Shown: positions 11,791-24,956 of the stretch, piece after piece
How positions within the stretch are numbered: position 1 is the stretch's first letter
Layout: every line of letters starts with the position of its first letter
Assembly: GCA_002943765.1 (NCBI GenBank)
Contig: PQWQ01000020.1
Span: 558,001 to 622,000 of the forward strand
Reading direction: 5' to 3'
Source of the DNA: Psoroptes ovis
Taxonomy: Eukaryota > Arthropoda > Arachnida > Sarcoptiformes > Psoroptidae
Length of the DNA: 64,000 nucleotides
Notes under the pieces: model-generated
What the model saw: only the letters and a program-made list of their open reading frames with translations
Database searches by the model: none
What the model was told of the DNA's origin: nothing
Position numbers and translations under genes: made by a program

Positions 11791-13000
11791 ACTCTGATCA
11801 ATCTCTGATTGTTCAATCAATTAATAGATTTATTAATAAAATTAATCATTTATCGGTATTTAATAATTCATCATTGTGTATATAATAAGTTTGTATGTGG
11901 GCATTTAATTTGTATTCGAGTGTATGTTTTTCATATTTATTTATATATGTGTGTAAGTGTGGAAGTATTATTTATAATTTGTAATTAATATAATTCAAGA
12001 ATCAATTTTCTTTGAATTTATCACTTATGTCATTTGGAATATATATTTCTTGTATTTGAATTTAAATTCAGCCAAAAAAAAGTATAATCAGTAGTGATGG
12101 GCGTAAATGGGTTTTTTTGGATGGATGTTGTATTATTATTTGATGACTGTTTACAAATTTTGCAGTATACAATGAGAATAATAATAATATGACCATTTTT
12201 TTCTTATTCAAGTTAAATTAAGAATAACATATGATTTAGTGTTTTGAATTTATATCTGCATGAAAAGGTGTGTGTGTGTGTGTGTGTGTATTTATATGTG
12301 TTGTTTATTATTTCTTCCTAATTTTAAAATGATCTCAATTATAATTATAAAAAAATTACATAATCTTCAAAATTCAAAATAATCTATTACAACAATGTAA
12401 TTATGTATTAGTGGATAATTGATTCGATTTAATAAAAACTATCAATTCATTAATTGAATCCATATTTATATAGCTTCATTTATCTCGGTTCAATATGATT
12501 CATTTTAAGGTTTTTTTTTTAGAAAAATTCATGATGATTGATGAATGAATGTATGAATAATTTTCAATTTGAAACACTTGTGTGTGTATGTCATAAAACA
12601 AAAAACAAAAAATTTTTCGAATGACATTTTGAATTTTTAAAAAAATATCAACGTTATATGTATCGCGCTAAGTTTAGTATTAATTTCAATAATTAAATTG
12701 ATAATTTTGTAAATGTTATTACGATGTGATGGTGGTGGTGGTGGTAGTGGTGTGTTTGAACCACATTTTGGATTATTTGTACAATTTGGTTTCATATCTT
12801 TTTTTGAACTTTTCCATTAACAATGAAGATGAACAACATTACTAATAAACCACAAAAGATTGATCCATTATTTGATTGGAGTTTCGTATATTCATATGTA
12901 TAATACATATCATGATCATCATCATCATCTTCAATTCATTCAATCATTGTCATAGATGAATAACAATAAAAGATTCCGAAAAAAATGCTACATCGTTATG

Positions 13001-15228
13001 TTAAGCAACTTGTAAATGACTTGAATTAGAATTCGATAATGTTGTCGAAGAATTCAAAGGGTTCGAAGAGTTATTGGATGATTGAGATGATTGATTATTA
13101 TTATTGTTAGATGCTGTTGCTGACATTGTTGTCGTTGATGATGATGATGATGATTGAGATGCTATCGATGAATATGGCAAAGAAGTTGATGAAAATATTG
13201 GTGATTTATTTAATAATTGGCTATTATTATTAGCGATCGCCGTTGATGATTTATATGAGGATAATGAAGATGATTGTAATGATGATGATGTAGATAGTGA
13301 ATTATTATTATTATTCATGGATATCGATTGATTTTTATTGTTTTTATTCTGTGAATGATGCTGCTGCTGTTGTTGTTGCTGATGCGTTATTTCTAATTCT
13401 TGTAGCCGTTTCCATAATTCATCACGTTCTTTTTCTTTCATTAATTCTCTATTTAAAAATTTTGAAAAAAATTAGTCAAAAATGAAATAAATAAAAGTAA
13501 TCATCAATTTACTTTTGTCTTTCAATTTTATACGATGCAGTAAGCTCATCAAACAGTTTGGAATTCAATTCCATAAAACTTTTTAAAACATTATATACAA
13601 GCGCTATGATCATCTGATTCCAATGTTCTTTTGAAATACGATATAATGCCGGGAACATTATCGGCATTATTACATTCGTATTCTCTTCAATCAGGCTCAC
13701 TATATAATCATTATTCCAATAATATAATGCACGTTCAGCAACCTATATGGATAAAGATGAAAATCAAATGATTGATTCAAATGAAAAAATAAATCATTCA
13801 AATTTACTTGAAAATGTGGACTTGAAACACATTTAGCTATTTGTTTGAACAATGGTACTTGTATTTTATCAAATTGTACAAGATCTATCACATCTAAGAT
13901 TTCTTCCACTTCGCCCAAAAACATAACTTCTTTTTGACTACAAGTTTTAGGCCAAAATTTCAATAGACCATTGATAACACTTTCGGTTAATGTTGAATCT
14001 TTTTCAAGAAATTGCACTACACAATAAGCCAGCTGATTTTGAGAACGAAAAATTTTGAGAAGATTCAATTAGGATTATTGATTTCGATTTGAACATCAAA
14101 TAATAACTTACTTGAGCATGATATGATGCTAAATATTTCGGTTTATGTAACGGAATGAGAACTTTGATCAAAAACTGTTTATGTTCAGCTTTTAAAGGCA
14201 ACGCGAAACCATTGATTATACTGGAAAAAATAATTATCAAACAATGTAATTAACAACAAATACATTCATTAGGGAAAAAACATGGCATACCTTCCCAAGA
14301 TTTCAAGCAATTCACCAACACCGTTAAAATGTTCAGTTTCATAAATGAACCTTAGGAAAATATTATTGATTTGTTTACGAATAAATGCGCGAAGACCAAG
14401 AAATTTTCCATAAATTCTATGTAACACAGTCTTAAGAAAATCTCTTTCACGTGGATCTTCACTATCGAACAATTCAAGAAGCTATTCAATAATTGAAATG
14501 AATGATTAATTCGAAATTCATTCGAAATGATTTGAATAAACAAACATACTTGTAAAACAAATTTCTGATCAATAACTTTTTTGCCTATCGTTGGTTGAAA
14601 ATCAGGTGATTCAAAAAACCTTAATACAAATTCATATACAAGCTGTAAATGAGGCCAAGCTGCTTCCAATGTTGGATCATCCTCTTCTGGATCATAATCA
14701 GGATTTTCACTAGGCGGTAATGTTCGAAATAAATTACAAGAGATCTAAATAGATTTTATATCAAAATATTTTAATTAATTTGAAATATTAATAAATGAAT
14801 ATTGTATCTCACCATTTTAATAATCTCTGGATATACTGGTTCAGTCAATACACCTCTACCAGCACTAATATAATCAACAAGTTCATTCAATGTTGCACGT
14901 TTGATTTCTTTACCTTTAAGATCCGATATTGGATCCATAAAATCGAAGGCAACACAACATTGTCTTAGTTTACTGATGAATAAACTTTCTTGTTCAGCTG
15001 GACCTACATCTATGATCATAAATTAACAAAAATTAATCATATTTCACAAAGATAGCAATGATTTTCGAATATACCTTTCAACAATGGTAATGGCTGCAAT
15101 TCAATTTCGCTCGTAATACGATAACGTGATGAACCTTGTGTACGTTTTTGTTTACGTTTCAATGATCCTTTTTTATAAGGATCAATCTTGTCGACAAATG
15201 CTGGCGATAATGATGTATGTGAAGCCAT
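13001..15228 (-). CDS. PPP2R5: PP2A regulatory subunit B56 (B', alpha/epsilon-like)
   Basis: Regulatory subunit that directs PP2A phosphatase to substrates. Eight coding exons on the minus strand: 15228-15075, 15009-14813, 14744-14550, 14481-14291, 14220-14112, 14032-13808, 13742-13513 and 13448-13001, with all phases matching, giving 582 residues. The start is ATG at 15228 (MASHTSLSPAFVDKIDPY). The B56 HEAT-like core is very conserved: FDSEDPRERDFLKTVLHRIY, FNGVGELLEILGSIINGFA, GLLKFWPKTCSQKEVMFLGE and EERALYYWNN-like VAERALYYWNNDYIVSLIEE. After the usual end of the family (ERDELWKRLQELE) there is an extra tail of roughly 130 Gln/Asn/Ser-rich residues, typical of low-complexity expansion in this genome. 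Sequence is closest to the alpha/epsilon group (Drosophila widerborst type), but the subgroup is not certain. Confidence 0.97.
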
Positions 15229-16223
15229 TTGCAATGTTTCTTATCTATCAATTTTCAAGTTGAAGGCAAAAATATTGACAATTTCAATAGTTGAATATAT
15301 ATTGATTTGAATGTGTCCTATTTGACTATATTGACAATGATTTACAATAAATTTTTGAATTTATGGCAGAATAATCAATTTAAAAACAATTATAATTGAT
15401 TCGAGTTGTTGTGATTCGATTAAAAAAAATGAACTTTCGGGTGATTCGATTGATTTTCAATGCATATTGAATATATATTCTATTAGATACACAATTCAAC
15501 ACTGAATCAATTAATCTTTCAATCTTTATTATTCAACTGAAATGATTCAACATGATTTTTTAATCCATGAATTACTGCTGATCAATAGTTGTTGGCTGAT
15601 TTATAGCTCAAATTCTTCGGCAAATTTTATCTGTAATCAAATATCGAATAAAATACAAAGAATTGGTAAAATAATCGATTATTTTGGGCCAAATAAAAAG
15701 AAATCAAATTTACAAGCAGCAATTTATCAAAATAAATAAATAAATAAACATAAATATTGAAGAAATGTTGAATTCTTTTTTCATTTCAAAACGATTCAAA
15801 GGTAAATAATCAAATATATATTCATACATATAAAAAACATAAATCTATGCCATTAGATTACAACCAAAAATGATAGATAGAGAAGAGAAGAATATTCTCT
15901 CTATATTTCATTCATTTCAATTGATTAAAATAAATAAAATATGCAAAATCTATGTAAGATATACACATGTACGAACACACACATAGACACACATGCACAT
16001 ACATTACTACGGCCGAAAAAAAATATAGAATAATTTAAACATGGACATGGAATATAATTCTTTCTTGCTTTCTTCCTTTATTTTTTTACATAAACATTTT
16101 GAGTGGAATAAAATAATAAAATGTTTTTAATTCATTTCAATTTTATTTCAATTCATTCATGTTATTTCATACTGAAAAATAAAAAAAAAGAAGAAATAAT
16201 CAAACAAACTGCAAAACAAACTA

Positions 16224-16303
16224 TTAGATTGTCCGCAAAGTTTTGGCCGATTTTCATGAACAACTCTATTGATTAATCGGAATGAACTTTTCGGACAACC
16301 TAA
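16224..16303 (+). mobile_element. Miniature palindromic element, copy 2
   Basis: Starts TTAGATTGTCCGCAAAG after TA and ends TTTTCGGACAACCTAA. The right flank is TT rather than TA, so the target duplication is imperfect here. Confidence 0.85.
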
Positions 16304-16545
16304 TTAGATATCATTACAATATTCATCAAACATTCAAACATATACCTTTTAGTATATGCATTTCGTATGAAAAAAATAAAATTAAAATTTATTCTGCTTC
16401 TTCTTCGTCTTCTTTCATACGGTTCATCACAACAATCAAACGTAAATACAACAAGCAATACCCAAAAGCAACATACACACACTGGGTGAAATACATGGAA
16501 ACAAACGCACAGACACACAAAACAAACACACTAACATTATCAATC

Positions 16546-16565
16546 AAAAAAAAAAAAAAAAAAAA
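16546..16565. repeat. Poly-A tract
   Basis: 20 consecutive A on the plus strand. Confidence 0.85.
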
Positions 16566-18036
16566 TGGGAAAAAAATTCATCAAAATTAAAGAATGCAAT
16601 ATATGAAAGAATATATGTATGGGCTCTAACCACATAAATGAATGAATGAATACTAAAAACTAAATACTTTTGTAAATAATAACAATAATAAAAACTATGA
16701 GAATAATATTCTTATTATTCTTATTCATTTCTTGATAATTACAAGTACTTATTTCGTTTTGTTGATTAATTTTAGAAATATTTATTTTTGTATTTATTAA
16801 TATGTATGTAACTGTAACTTTCATCAATGCTATTTATAAATAACTAGGTTATAACACTTTTTTTTTAAACACAGATATTACACAGAATCATATCATATCA
16901 AATCATTATTAATATTTTTGATAGTAAAATAATGATGATTTTAATTAAAAATAAAATAACAAAGAAATAACTTTTAATTAGAAAAAAATGGGAAAAATAC
17001 TATTAATGAATGAATGAATGAATGATATTAATGAATTTTCGAATCGCTTATACATGCACATTTTAACTTTTTAATAATTATGATATATGAATAAATAAAT
17101 ATAAAATAATAATCATTCATTTAATCAAACAAAATATAAATTCATTGCCATTATGTTATTATTGTTTATTCATTATTTCGTTATTTCATTTCATCAACTC
17201 ATTCAAACATTTAATTTGATCAATCATCAATCAATCAATCACAATCAAATCATACACATATATTTATGTTGAAAAGTATATAAAATTTACCTGAATAAAC
17301 ACAAACATATACACACAGCTAACATTTAATTTTAAAAATCATCATCAACAACGAGTACAACACATCAACACATGAATCAATTAAATTTCGGCAATTTTTC
17401 AATTCATTTTTCACAGATTTTCTGTTATTTTTGATGATTTAAATGTCTGAGAAGCAAGTCATTGATTCATCATAGTTGTTGGATGAAAATTGATTAATAA
17501 AAGCCAAGATAATCACAGGTCAAAGCAGGAACCAGCAAAATTCGATTATTTGATTTGATTTCAAATGAAAATTGATGAATGAATTAAATCAATTATCGAA
17601 CATATCATCCATTTTTTTTATTGCTGTCGATGTGTTTATCATTGTTTTTCAATCATATTTTTTCACCAATGCACATTTCCATGTTGTTCATATTTCTATT
17701 GTTTAAAATGTTTTGATGAATTCTGTTTTGATTCTTAAATAAAACAAATCAAAATATCGATGAAATACAAATACAAATATACACACACACACACATAAAC
17801 ACTTTAGGTTCGATGAGGAGCGCCAATAAACACTATTTGGGTAAATAAATAAATAAATGAAAAAAACACTAAGCAATTATTCAAAATGAATTGTAATATA
17901 GATGAACATAGCGGATAAAAAGAGTTAAATATTATTATTATTGATAATGAATGGATGAATATATTGATGAAAAAATGATCGAAATTTTAATAAAAACAAA
18001 TAAATAAATAAATGTAATTATATTTAAATGCACAGC

Positions 18037-18056
18037 AAAAAAAAAAAAAAAAAAAA
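18037..18056. repeat. Poly-A tract
   Basis: 20 consecutive A on the plus strand. Confidence 0.85.
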
Positions 18057-18876
18057 CAAAAATAATGATGTCGCTGATTGTATTTTGAGTATTTGTTTTC
18101 GTTTCTCTCTGTTTTCGCATTTGATGATGATATGAGGGTGAGGATTTTTATTTTTATTTCATTTAATTCATTTTATTTTTTCGATATTTTCACTCTTTAT
18201 ATCATATTATGATGGCTATGCATATATGTATGTGTACACATTCAATGTTTATATGTTCATGTTTTTTGTTTCATTTTTTCATTTGTTTATTTTGTTTTGG
18301 TGTTCATCAATTCAATTTCGTTGTCTTTGGGTTTCTTTATTTTTTTATTTTTGCTTTACTCTTTCATTTGTCATTCATATAATTATGAATAAATAAAAAA
18401 AATCATACAAATTCGATGGTCTGGTTTTGTCGTAGTGGTATGCGATGATGAACAAAATGATTTTGCGAGTAGTGGCAGTGATTTTTTTTGTTGAGATTTT
18501 TATCTGGTTGTGTAGAAATTTTTCCCCCCTGTTTTCAATGCTACTCCTCGCTCTGGTTTTTTTTGTTTTTGCTCAAAAAAAAAATTAGATGAGGGTGATT
18601 GAAAAAACAAACACACACACAAACGCATACACATTATATGCCCATTCATAAATTCTATATCAGAATTTTAATGATATGTAATAAACGGTCATAATGTCAC
18701 GTGGGCTTCTTACGTTTTTGATTCAAGAACATTTAATGTTGGCTGTAAAAATAAAAATTAAAAGAAAATTCATTGTGACTTTAACTGAACTAAACATTCG
18801 AAAAAAAAACAAATTTCATACGATGCAAGTTTATTTTTTAAATAAAAAATTTGTTTTTTGAACCGGTGTTTCAAGC

Positions 18877-20134
18877 ATGCAATTTTTGAAAAATTTAAAA
18901 GGAAAATTATTACATGAAAATACTCTAAAATCATTATCAATACTCAATAAAGGTAAATTGTTTGATTATTCAAGGTATTTATTCAAGATCTATTCTATTT
19001 TTGGTTTCAATATTTAGCCAGAATGACGAATGATAATAATAACATTCAAAAACTAATGAAAATCGGTACACATGATGGTACATTTCATTGTGATGAATCA
19101 TTAGCTTGTTTTCTACTACAACAATTATCAATTTATAAAAATTGTAAAATAATACGTACAAGAAATGCAGAGGAATTAAAAGATTGTGATGTTGTTGTCG
19201 ATGTAGGCGGAATATACGACCCTAGTGTGAATCGTTTTGATCATCATCAAAAATCATTCGATAAAACGTTGAAAGATATTTTACCCGGAAAAAGTTCCGA
19301 GCTTGGTAGCATTAAACTGAGTTCAGCCGGTTTAATATATGCACATTTTGGTCATGAAATATTGGCCAATATATTGAAATGTGAAAAAAGCGATAAACAA
19401 ATTGACATTATATTCGATATGATTTATGAAAATTTTGTCAAAGAAATCGATGCAATCGACAATGGTAAATCATTATTTGACTATAATTATGAGTAAACAT
19501 ATAAATGTTGATTGCATTAAATTTATCAATTATGTGTGTAGGTATCAGTATGTGCGGAGAGCAGAAACCACTTTATAACATAAATACAGACCTATCACAT
19601 CGTGTATCATATTTGAGACCCAATTGGAATGAAACTGAAACACCAGAAATACTTTATGATTGTTTTATGAAAGCAATTGATTTAGTCGGTAATGAATTCA
19701 TTGAACGTGTAAATTATTATGGCCATTCATGGTATCCTGCAAGGAAATCAGTCAGTGAAGCATTCGAAAATAGATTCGATTATGATCCAAGTGGACAAAT
19801 AATCGTACTCAATCATTATTTACCATGGATACAACATTTATTTCAAATTGAAAAAGAAAATAATTGTGAAGGACAAATATTGTTTGCCATTTTTCCACAA
19901 AGCGCGAATGATTGGCGTTTACGTGCTGTTCCAATTAATGAATCAAGTTTTCAACTGCGTAATCCAATCAACGAAGAATGGAGAGGTCAGCCGTCGGATG
20001 AAATTTGTCGCCTGTCGAAAATTGATGGCTGTATTTTCGTTCATTCGACTGGCTTTATCGGTGGTAATCGAACACTAGAAGGTGCCCTAGAAATGGCTCG
20101 TCAAAGTTTAAAATGTAAAAAAATAAAACAATAA
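18877..20134 (+). CDS. MYG1: MYG1 exonuclease with N-terminal presequence exon
   Basis: DHH-like 3'-5' RNA exonuclease of the UPF0160 family, found in nucleus/nucleolus and mitochondrial matrix in other animals. Three exons: 18877-18952, 19018-19464 and 19542-20134; junctions are phase 1 and the product is 371 residues (family about 375). Exon 1 encodes MQFLKNLKGKLLHENTLKSL, a basic amphipathic stretch with no acidic run, consistent with a mitochondrial presequence. Exon 2 has an internal ATG at 19023 and the signature IGTHDGTFHCDESLACFLL, then VDVGGIYDP and NRFDHHQ (catalytic-type His/Asp motifs). Exon 3 has HSWYPAR, GQIIVLNHYLPW, EEWRGQP and GCIFVHSTGFIGG. Starting at 19023 would give a form without the presequence. 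The stop lies 345 bp from the cofilin stop on the other strand. Confidence 0.96.
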
Positions 20135-20479
20135 TTCCACAAGAATTCAAATTGGCCACTAAATTATTGAGTTGTTTATTTTATAAAAAATATTTTATAA
20201 ATTTGGTGGTATATAATTGTTTTTTTGTGTGTATTAATAAAATTTCATTACAAATATTTCAGTAATAAATATAAGTAGCGTTTTTTGTAGCTTTTTGATT
20301 TTTTGTATAACAGGTTTGTAGTTTTGTTTTCATAAATTTTTGTTTGAAGATCACAAAAATGTATAATTTAAAATTTATGGGCCAATATTTTTTGTTGTTT
20401 TTGACGATAATTTCACATATTCAATATAGTGTTGAGATGTTTAATTTTTGAAAAATGATTATAATTTTGAATTTTCAAT
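20135..20479. other. Convergent 3' region, MYG1 and cofilin
   Basis: 345 bp between two stop codons that face each other. It carries AATAAA on the plus strand near 20236 and must contain both 3'UTRs. No gene. Confidence 0.7.
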
Positions 20480-22290
20480 TTATTTACCACCTTTGCGGAA
20501 AGCTTCAGCAATCGCCTCTTCGGATGCTTCTTCATAATCGCATGCTTGTACATATTTATAAACACCGACCAATGCTTTTTTCAATGCATCATAACTGCTT
20601 GAGTAAAGCATTTTTTGTTTAATTTTTGCGCTTTCCGGACACCTACACGACAAAATCAAAAATTGATGATATTAATTAATATTTGAAAAATTGAATTTTA
20701 AAACCATTGTAAACACATACCATGTCATCAATACCAAACGATCAACACTCATGTTACTTTTTTCGCCACCACCTTCGACCGGAATGTTGGCCGGAAAATC
20801 AAATACACAATAACGGCATTCATTTTTATAATCTTGCAATTTTGCTACAAAATCACTGTATGTTGCATCACGTGGACCAGTAGTTTCGACTTCAATCACC
20901 TAGAAACAATTTTGAAAATTTTAAAATTTTTGAATTCAAAATTCGAATTGGATTACATACACGTTCATCTTTAATATGGTATATGATATATCGATATTTT
21001 TTATCCTTCTTCACCTCTTCATAAAGTGTTTTTGCTTCCGTTGCAACTGTGACGCCGGATGCCTAATCAAATTTTGAAAAAATGAACATAAAAACATTAT
21101 TTTAGCATAAAATTTATATGACAAAAAGTACAGGATTGCATCTGAAAATCATTGAATATAATCATCATTGTGTTGTTATCACGTGTGAAACAACAGAAAA
21201 TAACTTCAAAATGCACACATAGCAATCAACAGAATAATCAAAATAAACAACAGAAAAAACAGACATTTAAACAAAAACTAAATTTTCAAAGATTCCATCA
21301 TCATTGGAAAAACATGCGCTTGGAAATTTGTGGAGAAAATTTGAAATGATTAAATATCACACTAAACATACACACTGAAAAAGATTGTTGGCAAGAAATT
21401 ATGGATTTAAAAATAGACACAATGAGAAATTTCATTTTTTACACAAAAAGTACCTAGAGTAATATATGATTATGACACACACACACACACACACTAAATG
21501 ATGATGTAAAATATATCCAAATTTAGAGTTAGATTAAAATTTGAATTTCAAAGCTATCTATGTGCAATTGTGTGTTTGTTTATAAGCCATTTAGTAAATG
21601 TGGCAACACTGGTGCAAGAGTAGGATGATGTTTTAAGGCGTTTTTCGGTCTTTGTTTTTTACTTTTTGAAAAAAAAATTCCCTGGTGAAATATAGATTAA
21701 AAATTGTGTAAATGTATTTTAAGAGGGGAGAATTCTTAAAGCAATTTGTGTGTTCAAATTTCAAATAGGATTTTCTTTAGATCAAAATTAAGCACAATAA
21801 AGCAATTGCAACTGTATTTCTGAATGGAAATATAAATGAATAAATTCATAATTATTTGACATCATAATTATCATCGGAATCTTTATGATTTAATTTACTG
21901 AAAAATTGAATAAAGATCATTCGATTGCAAAGAATTTCATCATTTGATGCATAGGGGAGTTAAGGTTTAAGTATTATACGATTTTTCGAATCCCAAATTT
22001 AAGAAAGGGTATCGGGAATCGATAGTAAATGATGCTCATTTTAAAAATAACCAGAAATAGACTTGACACTCAATGATATACACGAGAAAAATCGTATTAC
22101 TGAGCACATTATTGGTGATTATATGTATGGCTCAAATGAGCAAATATTTATTGAGCTTAAACACAAGATTGTGATATAATGGAATCAAATCATGCATGAA
22201 AAAGGAATCACAGTTTCACACTGGGAAAATTATTTAAAGGGACCAAATTTGTTTTGATCCAAATACAAAATATGAATAATCACTTACCAT
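20480..22290 (-). CDS. tsr: Cofilin/ADF actin-severing protein (twinstar)
   Basis: Cytosolic protein that severs and depolymerises actin filaments. Four coding exons: 22290-22288, 21062-20961, 20899-20721 and 20642-20480, 148 residues, the usual arthropod cofilin length. Exon 1 contributes only the initiator ATG, followed at once by GTAAGTG and a 1.2-kb first intron; an isolated start-codon exon is known in ADF/cofilin genes of other animals. The protein begins MASGVTV, so the regulatory phosphorylatable Ser3 is present. The ADF-homology fold includes KKYRYIIYHI, CRYCVFDF and the long actin-binding helix region SVDRLVLMTWCPESAKIKQK. It ends AFRKGGK. The gene diverges from TOM40 and converges on MYG1. 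Confidence 0.97.
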
Positions 22291-23756
22291 TTTTTAAATA
22301 AGAATTATTTGATTGGTGAAAATTGGTAGAAAATTCAACGAGAAAAAATAGTACAAAAGTAGAAATTATTTGTTTGATGGCTGTCGAAATTGGAAAAAAT
22401 CAAATTTTTATTAATTTTGTAATCGAAAAATGTTTTGAAGCAAATTGAATTGTATTTGATTAATATTAATATTATTTAAATGACGAAAATTTATGAAATT
22501 AATTTAATAAAACAACAATAAAATTATACCAAAAATTTCAAGTTTTTATTGTTTAAAATATTGAAAAATATTGACAAATATCTAACACAAAAAAATGGAT
22601 GTTTGATGCTGAATTGGTATTGGGCGATTGTATTTGGGCTGGTTTGCTGTGTGCTGCTGCAAAGATTTTGTCTGATTGTGTGTGTGTTTGTATTTCAATG
22701 CATTAAAATTACATTTAGAAACAAAGAAGCTATTTTATTTTTGATGATTTCAATTTGAATGTACACAAATATATATGTGTGTGTGTTTGAAATTTGTTGA
22801 TTTCTTTGTTTTGTATTTGTGTGTGGTGCTGAGAATTTTTTTTTTTTTTTTTTTGGTGAGTCACTAAAAAAATTTTTATCGGCATTCGAATTTTTTTTTT
22901 CGGTTCTTCACTATTTGATGAACGTCTAGCATTTGGATGAAATTGTTTCCCAACAACAAAAGTAGTAGTATTAGTAAAGCTGAGAGATAAATGATTAGAA
23001 ATGAAACTTATACCGGCAAAATTCATGAAAAAAGGCGTGACCGAAAAAACATGCGCAGTTTTGTTATCGAACCAGAAAAATTCGAATTCGAATTTTTTTT
23101 TGAATGATGAAAGTGCAAAATGATAATCAAATGAAATTCGATCTCTTTCAAAAATGATGTAATCAATGTTGAAAGGTGTATGAGGGCTATCTTATCATCA
23201 CCAATATCTTATCATATGTTGTGTGTAAATAGTCACGTAGAACATGTATAATGTTTGTATATAAACTCTAACCATTTTGTAAATAAACTTCACTACTGTT
23301 TTGTCTAACAATCAATGTTGTACGTTGAACTTTATTGGATTAAAATAGACTGTCGAGTACAAATAGGCATCTCATTGATAATTGAACGATGAACATTGCA
23401 GGATGGCCATCTAGTCACTGTTCACCGCTGTTTCATGCGTGCAAAATTCGGTACAATACTATATGAACAGTACTCGTAGTACGCATGCGTGTTTTCATAA
23501 TGATAAAAACCATATGTGTAGATATCGAATGAAGTTATCATTCACAAATTTATACAATGCGTTCATCTCTTGTGCGTTCAAACACATTACAAATTGTGGA
23601 TTCACCGTTTGTATGTGTTTGATGCATTTATAAGGCATTTTTCGCTTATTTCAACAAAACACATGTGATTTTTCTTGGATTTTTCTTAAGATTTTGATTT
23701 AAAAGTTGAAGAATTTTTCTTATAAATTGTTGTACATTTTTCCATCAAAATAAATC
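22291..23756. other. Divergent promoter region, cofilin and TOM40
   Basis: 1.47 kb with the 5'UTR/promoter of cofilin at the left and of TOM40 at the right. It contains a poly-T tract at about 22836-22854 and an unusual patch at 23217-23310 with a TATA-like GTATATAAAC and, about 20 bases on, an AATAAA. The 23390-23480 part is less A/T-rich. No exon is supported. Confidence 0.6.
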
Positions 23757-24792
23757 ATGGGTAATGTTTTTGCATCATCGATGCCTCCACTACCTCCTCA
23801 ATTATCGGCTGATCCGAAATTGACAGATAATAAAATGGAACCGAATAAAAGTTTTTTGAATAATAATCCAGGATCTATGGAAGAACTGCATAGAAAGTGC
23901 AAAGGTATTTGATTTTATAATGGTATAATTGTCTTTGGATTGATTATAACTGATTTATTTATTTCATTTAGATGTATTTCCAATGCCATTCGATGGCGGT
24001 AAAATAGTTGTGAATAAAATGTTAAGCAATCATTTTCAAATAAGTCATAATTTAACAATGAACAGTGGCACCATACAACCACCGGGTTATCGTTTTGGTG
24101 CAACATATATTGGCACCAAACAAATATCACCATCCGAAGCATTTCCAATATTTTTCGGTGAAATGGATCCGAATGGTAACCTTAATTCACGTATTATACA
24201 TTTGCTTGGTGAACGTACTCGATTGAATATGGCAGCACAATTCCAAAATTCAAAATGTATTGGATCACAATTGATCACCGATTATCTTGCACCTGATTAC
24301 ACCGCTTCATTAGCATTGAGTAATATTGATCCAGTTAGAAATTCTGGTATAACTGTTTTTAGTTATCTACAAAATGTAACAAGTAAATTAGCAATGGGTG
24401 CCGAAATGATTTGTCAATATAATTCAAGTACAATACATTCAATATTATCTGTTGCTGGCCGTTTTACATCACCAGATAATTATATTGTCAGTGGAACAAT
24501 CAATAACAATAGTGTACAGCTGTGTTATTATCAAAAAAAGAATGAATATTTGCAAGTCGGTGTACAGGTGGAGACAAATCTAACCGAACCTGATAGTTTA
24601 GCATCGTTTGGTTATCAAATTGATTTACCGAAATCAAATTTCATATTTCGTGGTATTGTCGACACTAATTGGAATGTTGGTTGTGTTTTCGAGAAAAAAT
24701 TACTGCCATTACCATTCACATTAATGTTCAGCGGTATGATTAATCATGTTAAAGCACAAACAAGAGTCGGTCTTGGCCTTTATGTTGGTTGA
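23757..24792 (+). CDS. TOMM40: TOM40, mitochondrial outer-membrane import channel
   Basis: Beta-barrel pore of the TOM complex through which nearly all nuclear-encoded proteins enter mitochondria. Two exons, 23757-23904 and 23972-24792, join in phase 1 and give 322 residues, close to the family length. The N-terminus is a flexible Pro/Asn-rich arm (MGNVFASSMPPLPPQ), followed by the helix MEELHRKCKDVFPMPFDGGK typical of animal TOM40. The porin_3-type barrel follows with repeated amphipathic strands, including PPGYRFGATYIG, FGEMDPNGNLNS, GITVFSYLQNVT and the terminal strand TRVGLGLYVG with the expected C-terminal beta signal. The 3' end faces NTAQ1 only 164 bp away. Confidence 0.96.
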
Positions 24793-24956
24793 ATTGATGT
24801 CTCAATCATAGATTATTTGATCAATATTTTTGTTAAACATTTATTATGGCAAAAAAACTATTGAAAATAACCGATTCATTTATTGAACAAATTGTAACAT
24901 TTATTCAAACATATAGTTATTATTTTTTTTTCTTTAAATAAAATCAAATGAAATAA

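Larger units (their letters stand above)
9568..13000. other. Convergent intergenic region between UBE2D and PP2A-B56
   Basis: 3.4 kb holding the UBE2D 3'UTR, a poly-A tract, an ATT microsatellite, short CA/TG runs and the 44-bp satellite array at 11.2-11.8 kb. It also holds the 3'UTR of the minus-strand PP2A gene, whose stop is at 13001. No coding exon is seen. Confidence 0.65.
15229..18876. other. Divergent intergenic region between PP2A-B56 and MYG1
   Basis: 3.6 kb of A/T-rich non-coding DNA with promoters expected at both ends, one miniature element (16224-16303), poly-A tracts and CA runs. Short open frames are composed of simple repeats or overlap the miniature element. Nothing else is supported. 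Confidence 0.6.
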
